64,000 nucleotides of DNA from Propionibacteriaceae bacterium. Lineage in GTDB: Bacteria > Actinomycetota > Actinomycetes > Propionibacteriales > Propionibacteriaceae. The stretch spans positions 44,703 through 108,702 of the forward strand of contig JAPUEI010000026.1 of assembly GCA_027492675.1 (NCBI GenBank), read 5' to 3'. Shown here piece after piece: positions 54,052-63,203 of the stretch (positions within the stretch are counted from its first letter, which is position 1; each line of letters opens with the position of its first letter). The notes beneath the pieces are model-generated. The model saw nothing but the letters and a program-made list of their open reading frames with translations. It ran no database searches and was not told where the DNA came from. The translations under genes and the position numbers were made by a program.

Positions 54052-54068
54052 GCCCCGATCAGCGGGGC
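54052..54068. terminator. Weak hairpin between convergent genes
   Basis: GCCCCG and CGGGGC (54052-54057 with 54063-54068) pair around a five-base loop in the 62-base gap between the transglutaminase and the permease gene. Only six base pairs; low confidence as a terminator. Confidence 0.3.
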
Positions 54069-54074
54069 GCGCAG

Positions 54075-54902
54075 CTAGCCCTTGAGCCCGCTCGCGAACC
54101 CCTTGATGACGTACTTCTGCAAGACGAAGAACACCAGGACGATCGGCAGGATCGAGATGAGAATGCCGGCGAAGACGACGCCCCACTCGGTCGCGTACTC
54201 ACCCCTGAACGAGAAGATCGCCACGGTGAGCGTACGAGCGTCGCTGCCACCCAGGTAGAGCAACGGCGTGAGGAAGTCGTTCCACACATGGATGGACGTG
54301 ACGATGACGACTGTTCCGGTGACCGGTCGAAGCAGCGGGAAGACAACGCGCGAGAAGCTCTGAAAGGCGTTCGCGCCGTCGACCTGAGCGGCTTCCTCGT
54401 ACTCACTCGGCTGGGTGGCCAGGAATCCGCTGTACAGGAACACCGTCAGCGGCAGGTAGGCGCCCACGCTGAAGATGATGACCGACCACGGCGTCTGGAG
54501 CAGGCCCAGGTCGCGCATCAGCTGGTACAGCGGCACCATGCCGAGCTGAATGGGAATCGAGATCCCCAGAATCATGAGCATGAGGAGGATCCGGTTGATC
54601 CGACCTGAACCCCGCACCAGCCCGTACGCCGCCGCAGATCCCAAGCAGATCAGCACGGCGACACTGACCGCGGTGATGAGCATCGTCTGCACGAAGGCGC
54701 GGGCAAGATCTGCCTGCGCCCAGGCGACCATGAAGTTGTCGAGGTAGAGCTCGGTGGGAGGGGTCAGGGCGGACTGCGCCACGTCCGTGGGCGACTTGAA
54801 GGCGACCACCACGAGGATGTAGATCGGGAACAGCGCGATCACCCCGAAGGCGGCGAAGATCAGCTCCAGTGCAAGGTTCTGCACACCGTAACGTCGTCTC
54901 AT
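54075..54902 (-). CDS. Carbohydrate ABC transporter permease (MalG-type)
   Basis: 275 aa with six membrane spans. The EAA loop reads EYEEAAQVDGANAFQSF followed by the inner-membrane contact with the ATPase. It belongs with the upstream MalF-type permease; the ATG overlaps its stop by one base. No ATPase gene is present, as in many actinobacterial sugar systems that share one ATPase encoded elsewhere. Confidence 0.92.
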   Translation of the reverse strand: MRRRYGVQNLALELIFAAFGVIALFPIYILVVVAFKSPTDVAQSALTPPTELYLDNFMVAWAQADLARAFVQTMLITAVSVAVLICLGSAAAYGLVRGSGRINRILLMLMILGISIPIQLGMVPLYQLMRDLGLLQTPWSVIIFSVGAYLPLTVFLYSGFLATQPSEYEEAAQVDGANAFQSFSRVVFPLLRPVTGTVVIVTSIHVWNDFLTPLLYLGGSDARTLTVAIFSFRGEYATEWGVVFAGILISILPIVLVFFVLQKYVIKGFASGLKG

Positions 54903-55822
54903 CAGTTGGCCCCCGCCCGTCGCCGTGCCCACGTCTGGATGAACGCGGCGGCCGCAATGATCATGGTGAGCACCAGGGCGATCGCCGACCCGTACCCGTA
55001 GTTGCCCAGCACGAATGACTGTTGGTAGGTCACCAGGGACAGGACCTGGGTGGCGACGCCCGGACCACCGTTCGTCATGACGAAGATCTGGTCGAAGATC
55101 TTCAGCGCCCCGACCATCGTGAGCGTGATGTTGATGGTCGTGGCAGGTCCGAGCATCGGCCGGGTGATGTGCCAGAAGTTCTGCCGAGCATTGGCACCAT
55201 CGATGGCGCTCGCCTCGTACAGCTCGGCGGGCACCTCCTCCAGCGCGGCGAGGTAGACGACGATCGAGAACCCGGTGTTCTGCCAGATCAGGGCGACGAT
55301 GACCGACCAGATCGCCACGGAGGTGCTGCCCAGCCAGAGCTGGATGAGCGACCCCAGACCGAGGCTGGTGAGCACGCTGTCGATCGGGCCGCCCGGGTTG
55401 TAGAGGAACTGCCACAGCACCCCCACGATGAGCGACGGCAGAATGAACGGCAAGAAGAAGATGGTGCGCAAGGCACCGCGCAGCTTGAGCTTCTGGTGAA
55501 GACCGATCGCCAGCATCAGCGCGAGCGCGGTCTGGACGATAACCAAGGAGGCCGTCACCAGGATCGTGTTCCCGACGGAACGGATCGCGTCCTGGTCGGC
55601 CAGGAGTGTCTGGAAGTTGGCCAGGCCGACGAAGTCAGCCCGCCTTCCCCCTTTGGAGTTCGTGAAGGCGAGCGCGGCACCCGCGAAGGTCGGGTAGATC
55701 AGCACCGTTCCGTACAGAGCGAGTGCGGGCAGGGCAAACCACAACAGGTTGCGTCTGGTGGGATGCTTGCCCTTCTTGGGATTCTTGCCCGCTCTCATCG
55801 CGGGTGCCGCGGTCGTCGTCAT
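54902..55822 (-). CDS. Carbohydrate ABC transporter permease (MalF-type)
   Basis: 306 aa. A basic N-terminal segment (KNPKKGKHPTRRN) is followed by six spans and the EAA loop VPAELYEASAIDGANARQNF. It lies 15 bases after the binding-protein gene. Confidence 0.93.
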   Translation of the reverse strand: MTTTAAPAMRAGKNPKKGKHPTRRNLLWFALPALALYGTVLIYPTFAGAALAFTNSKGGRRADFVGLANFQTLLADQDAIRSVGNTILVTASLVIVQTALALMLAIGLHQKLKLRGALRTIFFLPFILPSLIVGVLWQFLYNPGGPIDSVLTSLGLGSLIQLWLGSTSVAIWSVIVALIWQNTGFSIVVYLAALEEVPAELYEASAIDGANARQNFWHITRPMLGPATTINITLTMVGALKIFDQIFVMTNGGPGVATQVLSLVTYQQSFVLGNYGYGSAIALVLTMIIAAAAFIQTWARRRAGAN

Positions 55823-55837
55823 GTCGCTGTTACCTCA

Positions 55838-57106
55838 TCAGCCCTTCGAGTAGGCCGCGTCGAGAGCAGCGAGGACCTTCGCGATGGTGATCTCGCCCGA
55901 CGCCAGCAGCGGTGCCGTCTTGAAGAATGCCTGCTGGGTGTCGCCGTTGACCCACCGGTGGTTGGGGAACGGGGTGAAGTGCTGGTTGGCGATGAACGGC
56001 TTCACGACCGCACCCAGCTCGGTGGAGACGGCGTTGGAGCCGGTGAGGATCGGGATGCTCGAGGTCGCCTTGGCGTAGTCGGCGGTGCGTGTCGGGTCAG
56101 CCAGGTACTGGAACCAGGCCTTGGCGCCCGCCGGGTTCTTCGCCTTCGCGTTCAGGGCAAGCAGCTCAGGCGAGATCGGGACGTAGGTCTCGTCCGCCTT
56201 GTCGGTCGCCGGCAGCGCGAAGACGCCCACGTCGTCTGCCTTGTTCGGGAAGGACGCGAAGAGCGCCGGCGAGTTCGTCGACACCAGGGGGATCATGGCC
56301 GCGGCTCCGGAAGCGGTCTGCTTCATGGCCCCGTCGAGCGTCACGCCCAGCGAGTTCGGGGTGATGTAGCCTTTGTCCATGAGCGTCTTGTACTTGGTGA
56401 AGACCTCGTTCCACCCCGGATCCTTGGCGAAACTCGTGGTGCCGGCCTTCATCTTCGCGTCGATGTCGGGTTCACGGGCACTCACCAACGACGCCGCGAG
56501 CATGTACGGGATGAATTGCGACATCGACGGCGTCCCGAGGCCTTGAGCGACGGGGATCTTCCCCGCGTCCTTCAGGGTCTGGCACACGGTGAGGAAGTCG
56601 CTCCAGGTTGTGGGGGCCTTGACCCCGACCTGGGCGAACACTGCCTTGTTGTAGAACATGAGGATCGCCTGACCGGAGGTCGGATATGCCCAGATCTTGC
56701 CATCCGACGCGAGGAGCGCGCGATACGACTCGGGGATGTTCTTCGCCCACGGCTGGTCGGTCAGGTCGGCCAGCGCCCCCTCCTTGGCCAGCGGGAGCAC
56801 ACCCACGGTCAAGCTGCCGAGCGATGCCCGAACCACGTCGGGCGCCGTCCCTGAGTTGATCTGGATGCGTAGCTGCTCGACGAGCGCGTTCACCTCCGAT
56901 GTGGTCGGCTTGAACTCGTAGCCGGTGGAAGCGCCGAAGCCGTCATAGAACGGCTTCATGCCCGCGCCCTGTTCCTGCGTGATGAGCGCGGTGACCTGCT
57001 TGATCCCGCCTCCGGAACTGCTCGACGAGCACCCCGTCACGGTGAGGGCTGTCGCCAGCACCCCGACGGCGGTGGCGCCGAACTGGCGCCGCGTAAGAGA
57101 TAGCAT
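55838..57106 (-). CDS. Extracellular sugar-binding lipoprotein
   Basis: 422 aa, family 1 extracellular solute-binding protein. The signal carries TRRQF, a Tat motif, and lipobox LTVTGC (Cys26), then a Ser/Gly linker. Fold markers include WSDFLTVCQTLKDAGKIPVA and the closing repeat region. It captures a sugar for the two permeases; the ligand is probably a deoxy- or pentose-type sugar given the neighbouring isomerase and mutarotase. Ribosome site AAGGAG. Confidence 0.92.
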   Translation of the reverse strand: MLSLTRRQFGATAVGVLATALTVTGCSSSSSGGGIKQVTALITQEQGAGMKPFYDGFGASTGYEFKPTTSEVNALVEQLRIQINSGTAPDVVRASLGSLTVGVLPLAKEGALADLTDQPWAKNIPESYRALLASDGKIWAYPTSGQAILMFYNKAVFAQVGVKAPTTWSDFLTVCQTLKDAGKIPVAQGLGTPSMSQFIPYMLAASLVSAREPDIDAKMKAGTTSFAKDPGWNEVFTKYKTLMDKGYITPNSLGVTLDGAMKQTASGAAAMIPLVSTNSPALFASFPNKADDVGVFALPATDKADETYVPISPELLALNAKAKNPAGAKAWFQYLADPTRTADYAKATSSIPILTGSNAVSTELGAVVKPFIANQHFTPFPNHRWVNGDTQQAFFKTAPLLASGEITIAKVLAALDAAYSKG

Positions 57107-57151
57107 CGTTGATTTCTCCTTACTGGTGGTGGTATTGGGTGTTGTCTTTGA

Positions 57152-58606
57152 TCAATCCTGAGCGACGATCACAGCATCAATATCGAGCACGCTGGCGATC
57201 TTCTTGATGGTCTCGGCGTGGTGACCAATGCCGAGCGCATAGTGGTGGGTCGGGGCCTCTGAGACCCATCTCTTCAGAAATGTGCGCACGTCAGGCTGGA
57301 AACGGCCGAGGGTATTGGTGTTCCCCGTGGGCGGGACCGGGAGATGCAGAGACTGCCCTTCGGCGATGACGAACTTGAATTTCCCATTGGCCGTGATCGT
57401 GTTTCCCAGCATGGTGATCGGGCCCTCTTTGATGTTGAACTCCACGCTGGCTCCGGCACCGGGCTTGCCGTGGTACTTGCGAAGGCTCCGGATGGCCGGC
57501 CTGCCCTCGGCGATGTTGATGTGGTGCGGGCCGTCATGCCCGACCAGTACGGCATCCCGCTCGTAGTCGATGGGATGGAACTCAGCGAAGCTGCCGCCGA
57601 TCTCAAGACGATCCATCACCATCATGGCAACGCAGGTCTTGATGTCGAACTCCCCGCACATAGGGAACCCGGCCGCTTGGAGCAGCGAGTTGCCCACGAT
57701 GAGATTCGTCATGAGGGTCCGCGTCTCGGATCCAGGCAGCCCCTCGTAGTAGTACGCGAGCCCGTCGAGGTTCTTCTCTTCGACGAAGTGATCGAGGGCC
57801 ACAGCGGCCCGCGCGGCGGTCGTCAGGTCACCTTCGGTGAGGCGCAGGGTCAGGGGATCCGAGACCGGGTCCGGCGTATCGAAGAACGCGAGGATCTCGT
57901 GCCGCTTCGCCTCCACCAGTCGCGGATCCTGGTCCACATAGTGACGCAGGATGTCCTCGGGCTCGCAGAGCACCACGTGACTCCCGAAGGTGGCGGTGAG
58001 CGCTGTCGGGTCTGTATGCATGTCGAGCATCGACTCAAGGACGTGGCCCATGAGACCGATCCGCGCATTCCGCAGGCTGTGGTAGACCTTCGCGATCTGG
58101 CACCACTCGGCAAGCTCCGCGTCGGCGATGGGATCGTCGTGCAGCTGACCCAGGATCACCTCGGGCGGTCGCTTGCCCATGCGTACGGCGGTCGCCGCGA
58201 ACTCCGGGACGGCACAGAAGTCGTCATTGCACAGCTGCATATAGGTGGTCGCGTGTCCGTAGTCCATCGCGGCGAGCGGCTGCAGGGCGACCAGGACCAC
58301 CGGGATGTCCAGCGCACGGATCAGGACACCGAAAGTCGACGATGTCGCGTACGTGACCATGTCGACGAGCAACAGGTCCAGGTCGGCGGCCCTGATCTTC
58401 GGCAACGCCGCGTAGGCGGTCTGCGCATCGTCGACCATTCCGAAGTTGATGACCTCCACCCCGTTGGCGAAAACCTTCGCCTCGAGTGTCCGAGCCTTCC
58501 CCTCCATATCTTCGAGGAGTCCGTCGAACTGCCCCCAGTAGACGTGATGTCCCACTGAGAGAATTCCCACTCGGGCTTCCAGTGGCTTCCGGCGTTCGAT
58601 CGCCAT
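57152..58606 (-). CDS. L-fucose/L-arabinose isomerase family protein
   Basis: 484 aa. The fold of the FucI/AraA group is recognisable: CGEFDIKT with the metal Glu, AEFHPIDYERDAVLVGHDGPHH in the active-site region, and the C-terminal THHYALGIGHHAE His motif. It interconverts an aldose and ketose, but which sugar cannot be decided. The start is ATG with AAGGA very close. It sits between rhaM-like mutarotase and the binding protein in one operon. Confidence 0.75.
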   Translation of the reverse strand: MAIERRKPLEARVGILSVGHHVYWGQFDGLLEDMEGKARTLEAKVFANGVEVINFGMVDDAQTAYAALPKIRAADLDLLLVDMVTYATSSTFGVLIRALDIPVVLVALQPLAAMDYGHATTYMQLCNDDFCAVPEFAATAVRMGKRPPEVILGQLHDDPIADAELAEWCQIAKVYHSLRNARIGLMGHVLESMLDMHTDPTALTATFGSHVVLCEPEDILRHYVDQDPRLVEAKRHEILAFFDTPDPVSDPLTLRLTEGDLTTAARAAVALDHFVEEKNLDGLAYYYEGLPGSETRTLMTNLIVGNSLLQAAGFPMCGEFDIKTCVAMMVMDRLEIGGSFAEFHPIDYERDAVLVGHDGPHHINIAEGRPAIRSLRKYHGKPGAGASVEFNIKEGPITMLGNTITANGKFKFVIAEGQSLHLPVPPTGNTNTLGRFQPDVRTFLKRWVSEAPTHHYALGIGHHAETIKKIASVLDIDAVIVAQD

Positions 58607-58674
58607 TCCTTGTGCTCCACTTCTCTTCTGACTGCGTCGGTTTCGATATCTAGCGGCACCCTGGGGGGGCGCGC

Positions 58675-58998
58675 CTACTCCTGGTAGAACACTTCTTCCA
58701 TGAATCTGCTCGTGGCATGTTCGTCGTCCATCTCCACCATGAGCGGGGCCATGCTGGACTGCCACGCGAGCCAGGTGTCGTCACGCCTCATCTGCGCGCG
58801 GGCATTCTCGTAGTCCTTCGACTCCAGCACCGCGAACAACCGCGTTCCATCCATGAAGATGCTGTAGTGACGAATCCCCACCGCCGCGAACAGCGCACGC
58901 AGAGCAGTGGGCGGGTTCTCGTGACGAGCCTTGTACTCGTCCTCCTGTCCGGGTCTCACCTGCATGACGAAGGCGACCCGTCCACTCGTGGCGCCCAT
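58675..58998 (-). CDS. L-rhamnose mutarotase family protein
   Basis: 107 aa, single dimeric alpha/beta-barrel like RhaM. Motifs are FVMQVRPGQEDEYKARHEN and the ISIF-like RHYSIFMDGTRLFAVLESKDYE, then the WQSSMAPLM segment. It speeds anomer exchange of a sugar before isomerisation. The ATG 58998 follows GGAGAG by seven bases; an ATG at 59013 lacks a site. First enzyme gene of the sugar operon. Confidence 0.88.
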   Translation of the reverse strand: MGATSGRVAFVMQVRPGQEDEYKARHENPPTALRALFAAVGIRHYSIFMDGTRLFAVLESKDYENARAQMRRDDTWLAWQSSMAPLMVEMDDEHATSRFMEEVFYQE

Positions 58999-59000
58999 GG

Positions 59001-59156
59001 TCAGGCTCTCCATCCGTGATGTAGCACGCAGCGCCAGCTGAGCTGGGTCATGCGGCTGCCAGACAGGAACCTGCCAGCGGTCGAGGTGAACTGCTCCGCG
59101 GCCAGGCTGACGCCCTTGGGGGACGCGGACTCGGAGATGGTCATCATCGACCTCAT
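59001..59156 (-). CDS. Possible leader ORF upstream of the mutarotase
   Basis: 51 codons from ATG 59156 to TGA 59003-59001, two bases before the mutarotase ATG. It would fill the long untranslated leader predicted from the promoter at 59188-59216. A GAGAGAG stretch precedes the ATG. I see no known family. It may be a coupling or regulatory leader, or spurious. Confidence 0.3.
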   Translation of the reverse strand: MRSMMTISESASPKGVSLAAEQFTSTAGRFLSGSRMTQLSWRCVLHHGWRA

Positions 59157-59172
59157 GTTCTCTCTCGCTTTT

Positions 59173-59184
59173 TGAACCGTTTCA
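59173..59184. promoter_or_regulatory. LacI-type operator O1
   Basis: TGAACCGTTTCA, a near-perfect palindrome with central CG, typical of LacI-family sites. It covers the predicted start of transcription of the sugar operon, so binding would repress it. Confidence 0.7.
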
Positions 59185-59187
59185 CAG

Positions 59188-59216
59188 AGGTTAGCGAGCC
59201 GGACACATGGTGTCAA
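59188..59216 (-). promoter_or_regulatory. Promoter of the sugar operon
   Basis: On the - strand, -35 TTGACA (59216-59211), a 17-base spacer and -10 TAACCT (59193-59188). Transcription would start near 59181, inside O1, giving an untranslated leader of about 180 bases ahead of the mutarotase gene. Confidence 0.7.
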
Positions 59217-59295
59217 GAGTCCCCTGACTAGGTACTTTGTCGCCTCCATGCCTCAACGCGAGCGCGGCGAGACTCGCCGACGTCTCTGCTCTTTG
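59217..59295. other. Spacer between the two operators
   Basis: The region without an established gene runs from 58999 to 59467. It holds the leader ORF, O1, the operon promoter, this spacer, O2, and the LacI promoter and leader. I see nothing else in the spacer. Confidence 0.5.
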
Positions 59296-59307
59296 TGAAT
59301 CGCTTCA
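59296..59307. promoter_or_regulatory. LacI-type operator O2
   Basis: TGAATCGCTTCA, the same TGAAnCGnTTCA pattern as O1, 123 bases from it. It overlaps the -35 region of the LacI promoter, so it could serve autorepression or looping with O1. Confidence 0.65.
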
Positions 59308-59325
59308 TCGACGGCCGTTCCGGGC

Positions 59326-59331
59326 TATGAT
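59326..59331 (+). promoter_or_regulatory. -10 box of the LacI gene
   Basis: TATGAT, close to consensus, about 135 bases before the GTG. O2 occupies the position of the -35. Confidence 0.5.
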
Positions 59332-59467
59332 CTGTCGTGTCAGGTGGAGACCCGCCCTTGTCGAGCGCGATACGTGCACCGCTCAAGGCCGACAGACCTG
59401 ATCAGGCTGTCGTTGGGCACGCGCTGCGAGGCAGAGCGGCCAACGTCCTCATTCAGGGAAGGTGACC

Positions 59468-60499
59468 GTGCAGAACGGCGACAAGGTGCGCGTCAGTGAT
59501 GTCGCACGGGCCGCCGGCGTCTCGCTCGGAACGGTGTCGAACACGCTCAACCGCCCCCACACCGTGTCGGAGCGAACGCGCAAGAAGGTCCTCGCCGCGA
59601 TCAAGAAGCTCGACTTCGTGCCGAACGAGAGAGCTGCATCTCTCCGCAGCGGCACGAGCCGAGTGCTGGGCCTGGTGATCCCGGACGTGACGAACCCGAT
59701 CTACGCGGAGATCACCAAGGGCGTGGCTGAGGCGGCGGAGGCGGCTGGCTACGCGGTCATGCTGTTCAACACCGACGATCAGCCAGACCGCGAGCTCAGA
59801 CAGCTGGAGATGCTGGCCCGGCATCGGTCGGCCGGAGCGCTCATCGTGCCGAGAAAGGCCGACGAGCGTCGCCTTCAACGCCTGCGAAACCTCGGGCTGC
59901 ACCTCGTCCTGATCGACCGAGCGGCATCGGAACACGATGGCTGCTCGGTATCCATCGACGACGTCCGCGGCGGGCTTCTCGCCGGGACCCACCTGCTCGA
60001 GTCGGGCCGCCGGAGGATCGTCTTCGTCAGCGGACCCGTACTCGTCCCTCAGGCCGCGGGCCGGCTCGAGGGCCTGCGCCGAGCCCTGGCGGCGGCTCAC
60101 CTGGACCCCGACAGCTACGTCGAAGTCGATCTGAAGGACACGTCCTTCGCTGACGGCGAGCAGGCGGCCAGCCAGATCGCCGAGATGGCCGTTCCTCCGG
60201 ACGGGGTCTTCTGCATCAATGACCAGCTTGCTATCGGCGTCATTCGTGGGCTCACGCGACGCGGCATCAGCGTCCCCTCCGACATCTCCGTGGTCGGATA
60301 TGGCGACTCCGCCATCGCCGAGAGCGCCCCCGTACCGCTGACTACTGTCCGCCAGCCCATGGTCGACCTCGGTCGCGCCGCAGTGGGACAGCTCCTCAGC
60401 GAGGTGGACGAGTCAGACGAGGAGCATCACCACTCCTCCACCGTCTTCATCCCGTCGCTCGTGGTCAGGTCCTCGGCTCCAGGAATCTCCAGAGGTTAG
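59468..60499 (+). CDS. LacI family transcriptional repressor
   Basis: 343 aa. The helix-turn-helix (VSDVARAAGVSLGTVSNTLN) and hinge (NERAASLRSGTSRVLGLVIPD) are followed by a periplasmic-binding-like sugar domain. It is divergent from the sugar operon and probably its repressor, with O1 and O2 as sites. GTG 59468 is chosen for spacing to AGGGAAGG; GTG 59462 is adjacent to the site. Convergent with rlmN. Confidence 0.92.
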   Translation: MQNGDKVRVSDVARAAGVSLGTVSNTLNRPHTVSERTRKKVLAAIKKLDFVPNERAASLRSGTSRVLGLVIPDVTNPIYAEITKGVAEAAEAAGYAVMLFNTDDQPDRELRQLEMLARHRSAGALIVPRKADERRLQRLRNLGLHLVLIDRAASEHDGCSVSIDDVRGGLLAGTHLLESGRRRIVFVSGPVLVPQAAGRLEGLRRALAAAHLDPDSYVEVDLKDTSFADGEQAASQIAEMAVPPDGVFCINDQLAIGVIRGLTRRGISVPSDISVVGYGDSAIAESAPVPLTTVRQPMVDLGRAAVGQLLSEVDESDEEHHHSSTVFIPSLVVRSSAPGISRG

Positions 60500-60528
60500 T
60501 TCGCAGGCCCGCCGCCGGCCGAGGGACG

Positions 60529-61686
60529 CTATCGATTGCTCTCACTCGCCGCGAGCTGCCCGCAGGCGCCGTCGATCTCACGACCGCGCGTGTCCCGAAC
60601 GGTCACGGGCACGCCGTGCTTCTCGAGGCGACGTACGAACTCGGCCTCGTCCTCGGGCCGCGACGCGGTCCACTTGGAACCCGGCGTGGGGTTGAGCGGG
60701 ATGAGGTTGACGTGCACCCAGCCCCAATCGCCCCGCGCCTGCAGCACGTTCGCGAGCCGGTCGGCCCGCCAGGCCTGGTCGTTGATGTCCTTGATGAGGG
60801 CGTACTCGATGGACACGCGCCGTTTCGTGGTCTCGGCGTACCGCCAGGCCGCATCGACGACCTCGTCCACCTTCCAGCGGGTGTTGATCGGCACCAGCGT
60901 GTCGCGCAGCTCGTCGTCAGGCGCGTGCAGCGACACGGCCAACGTCACGGGGATGCCTTCGGTGGTGAGCTGCTCGATCCGCGGCACCAGACCCACGGTG
61001 GAGACGGTGACCCCGCGGGCCGAGATGCCGAGTCCGTCGGGCGCGGGCGAGGTGATCGCCCGTACGGACTTGAGCACGGAGCCGTAGTTGGCCATGGGCT
61101 CACCCATGCCCATGAAGACCACGTTGTTGAGCCGCCCGGGGCCGCCCGGCAGCTCGCCCGAGGCCAGCGCCGCGCAGGCGGCCCGGACCTGGTCGACGAT
61201 CTCGGCGGTGCTGAGGTTGCGCTGTAGCCCGCCCTGGCCGGTCGCGCAGAACGGGCACGCCATGCCGCACCCGGCCTGGGACGAGACGCAGAGCGTCGAC
61301 CGTACGCCGTTGGGTCCGGGGGTGCCGTCACGCCGTACGCCGTACCTCATGAGCACGGACTCGACCAGCGTGCCGTCGTGGAGTTTCCACAGCGTCTTGA
61401 CCGTGGCGCCGTTGTCGCAGGAGACGTCACGTACGTACGTCAGCAGCGGCGGGAACAGCGCCTCCCGCAGCGACTCGCGCTGGGCCGCGGGGATGTCCGT
61501 CCAGGTGGTCGGATCGACGCTGAGGCCCTCGTAGTAGTGGTTGGAGAGCTGCTTGGCCCGGAACGCCGGCAGGCCGAGCTCGGTCACGGCCGCGGCGCGC
61601 TCGTCAGGCATCAGGTCGGCGAAGTGGCGCGGCGGCTTGCCCCTGCGGGGCGCGGCGAACGTCAGCGGCATCGGTACGTCAGCCAT
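60529..61686 (-). CDS. rlmN: 23S rRNA (adenine2503-C2)/tRNA methyltransferase
   Basis: 385 aa, radical SAM enzyme. The cluster motif CGMACPFC (CxxxCxxC) near 140, [10 protein letters not shown], and the C-terminal methyl-carrier Cys in GACGQL are present. The ATG region overlaps the cdsA end by eight bases, as in a coupled pair. Confidence 0.96.
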   Translation of the reverse strand: MADVPMPLTFAAPRRGKPPRHFADLMPDERAAAVTELGLPAFRAKQLSNHYYEGLSVDPTTWTDIPAAQRESLREALFPPLLTYVRDVSCDNGATVKTLWKLHDGTLVESVLMRYGVRRDGTPGPNGVRSTLCVSSQAGCGMACPFCATGQGGLQRNLSTAEIVDQVRAACAALASGELPGGPGRLNNVVFMGMGEPMANYGSVLKSVRAITSPAPDGLGISARGVTVSTVGLVPRIEQLTTEGIPVTLAVSLHAPDDELRDTLVPINTRWKVDEVVDAAWRYAETTKRRVSIEYALIKDINDQAWRADRLANVLQARGDWGWVHVNLIPLNPTPGSKWTASRPEDEAEFVRRLEKHGVPVTVRDTRGREIDGACGQLAASESNR

Positions 61687-62599
61687 GCGGCACCAGCACG
61701 TACAGCAGCAGCCAGGCCATCGGCGCACTGAACACGATCGAGTCCACCCTGTCGAGCACGCCGCCGTGTCCCGGGAGGAAGCCACTCATGTCCTTGAGCC
61801 CGATGTCGCGCTTCACCATGGACTCGACGAGGTCACCGAGCGTGCCTGTGACCACCATCGCGAGACCGAACACGACCGAAGCCCAGATGGGTGCGCCGAG
61901 CAGCACGTGGACCGTCAAGAAGCCGAGCACCACCGCGAGCACGAGGGAACCACCGAAGCCCTCCCACGTCTTCTTGGGGCTGATCACCGGCGCGAGCGGG
62001 TGCCGCCCGAACAGCACGCCCGCGATGTACCCGCCGGTGTCGCTGGCCACGATGGTGAGGATCGTCGCGAGGATCCGCAGCTGGCCGTGGTCCTCGCCGA
62101 CCATCAGCGTGAGGAACAGCGGCAGCAACCCGGCGTAGGCGATCGTGAACAGGCTGGCCGACGCGTCCTTCACGTACCCCTCGGTGCCCCCTCGCAACCT
62201 CCATGCCAGCGCCACCGCCACAGAGATCCCGAGCGGGGCGACGACGAACAGGATGGCGTCCTGAGCGGGACGACCCTCGAGGAAGTACGCACCGACGCTG
62301 GCCAGCGCGCCGCCGATCACGATCGGCACGATGGCCGACGAGCCACGGCCGTGCGTGCGAAGCGCTGTGTGGAGCTCGATCGAGCCCAGACTCGCGGCGA
62401 TGACCGCCATTGCGACGAAGCCCGGCACGAAGTACAGCAGGGACAGAACCAGCCACCCGATGAGCAGGACGCCCACCGCGATGGCCGCAGGCAGGTTGCG
62501 TCCGGCCTTGGCGTTGACGCGGTCCACGCGTTCTGCCGCCTTGTCCAGCCGCTGCTGGGCCTTGTCCAGGTGAGACCTGGAGTGCTGAGTCTGGTCCAC
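61679..62599 (-). CDS. cdsA: Phosphatidate cytidylyltransferase
   Basis: 306 aa with a basic N-terminal helix and eight or so spans. The CdsA signature [20 protein letters not shown] and GVLDRVDS near the C-terminus is intact. It makes CDP-diacylglycerol for phospholipids. It lies five bases after frr; the frr-cdsA-rlmN order is the actinobacterial norm. Confidence 0.96.
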   Translation of the reverse strand: MDQTQHSRSHLDKAQQRLDKAAERVDRVNAKAGRNLPAAIAVGVLLIGWLVLSLLYFVPGFVAMAVIAASLGSIELHTALRTHGRGSSAIVPIVIGGALASVGAYFLEGRPAQDAILFVVAPLGISVAVALAWRLRGGTEGYVKDASASLFTIAYAGLLPLFLTLMVGEDHGQLRILATILTIVASDTGGYIAGVLFGRHPLAPVISPKKTWEGFGGSLVLAVVLGFLTVHVLLGAPIWASVVFGLAMVVTGTLGDLVESMVKRDIGLKDMSGFLPGHGGVLDRVDSIVFSAPMAWLLLYVLVPHG

Positions 62600-62604
62600 C
62601 TGGC

Positions 62605-63162
62605 TCAGAGCTCGAGGAGCTCCGCCTCCTTGTGCTTCAGGAGCTCGTCGACCGCTTCGGTGTGCTTCTTGGTCAGCGCGTCGAGCTGCTTCTCGGTGCG
62701 ACCTCCGTCGTCCTCCGACACCTCGTGGTCCTTGACGAGCTTGTGCAGGTGGTCGAGCGCGTGACGGCGCGTGTTGCGTACGGCCACGCGCCCCTCCTCG
62801 GCCTTCGCCTTCGCGAGCTTGGTGTATTCACGGCGGCGCTCCTCGGTGAGGACCGGCAGGACGCAGCGGATCGTGTTGCCGTCGTTGGACGGGTTCACGC
62901 CGAGGTCCGAGTCACGGATGGCGCGCTCGGCGGCGGCCAGCGAACCGCGATCGTACGGCGTGATGAGGATCGTGCGGGCCTCGGGCACCTGGAACGACGC
63001 GAGCTGCTGCAGCGGCGTCGGGGTGCCGTAGTACTCGACCATGATCTTGCTGAACATGGCCGGGTGGGCGCGTCCGGTGCGGATCGCGGCGAACTCCTCA
63101 CGCGCGAACTCGACGGCGGAGTCCATCTTGTGGTCGGCGTCGCGGACGATGTCGGCGGTCAC
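62605..63162 (-). CDS. frr: Ribosome recycling factor
   Basis: 185 aa, full length. It separates ribosomal subunits after termination with EF-G. The core has EFAAIRTGRAHP, NPSNDGNTIRCVLP and the C-terminal coiled coil (LHKLVKDHEVSEDDGGR). The start ATG follows GAAGGGACCC. It lies 41 bases after pyrH. Confidence 0.96.
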   Translation of the reverse strand: MTADIVRDADHKMDSAVEFAREEFAAIRTGRAHPAMFSKIMVEYYGTPTPLQQLASFQVPEARTILITPYDRGSLAAAERAIRDSDLGVNPSNDGNTIRCVLPVLTEERRREYTKLAKAKAEEGRVAVRNTRRHALDHLHKLVKDHEVSEDDGGRTEKQLDALTKKHTEAVDELLKHKEAELLEL

Positions 63163-63203
63163 TTCGGGTCCCTTCTCAGGTGGTGCTCGAACGGTACTGC
63201 AGG

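Noticed and set aside
57148..57155. TTGATCAA palindrome between the isomerase and the binding-protein gene
   Set aside because: Short, overlaps a stop codon, and does not match the LacI site pattern.
59157..59249. Upstream extension of the leader ORF
   Set aside because: It would cross the predicted promoter and operator, so only the part from 59156 is considered.
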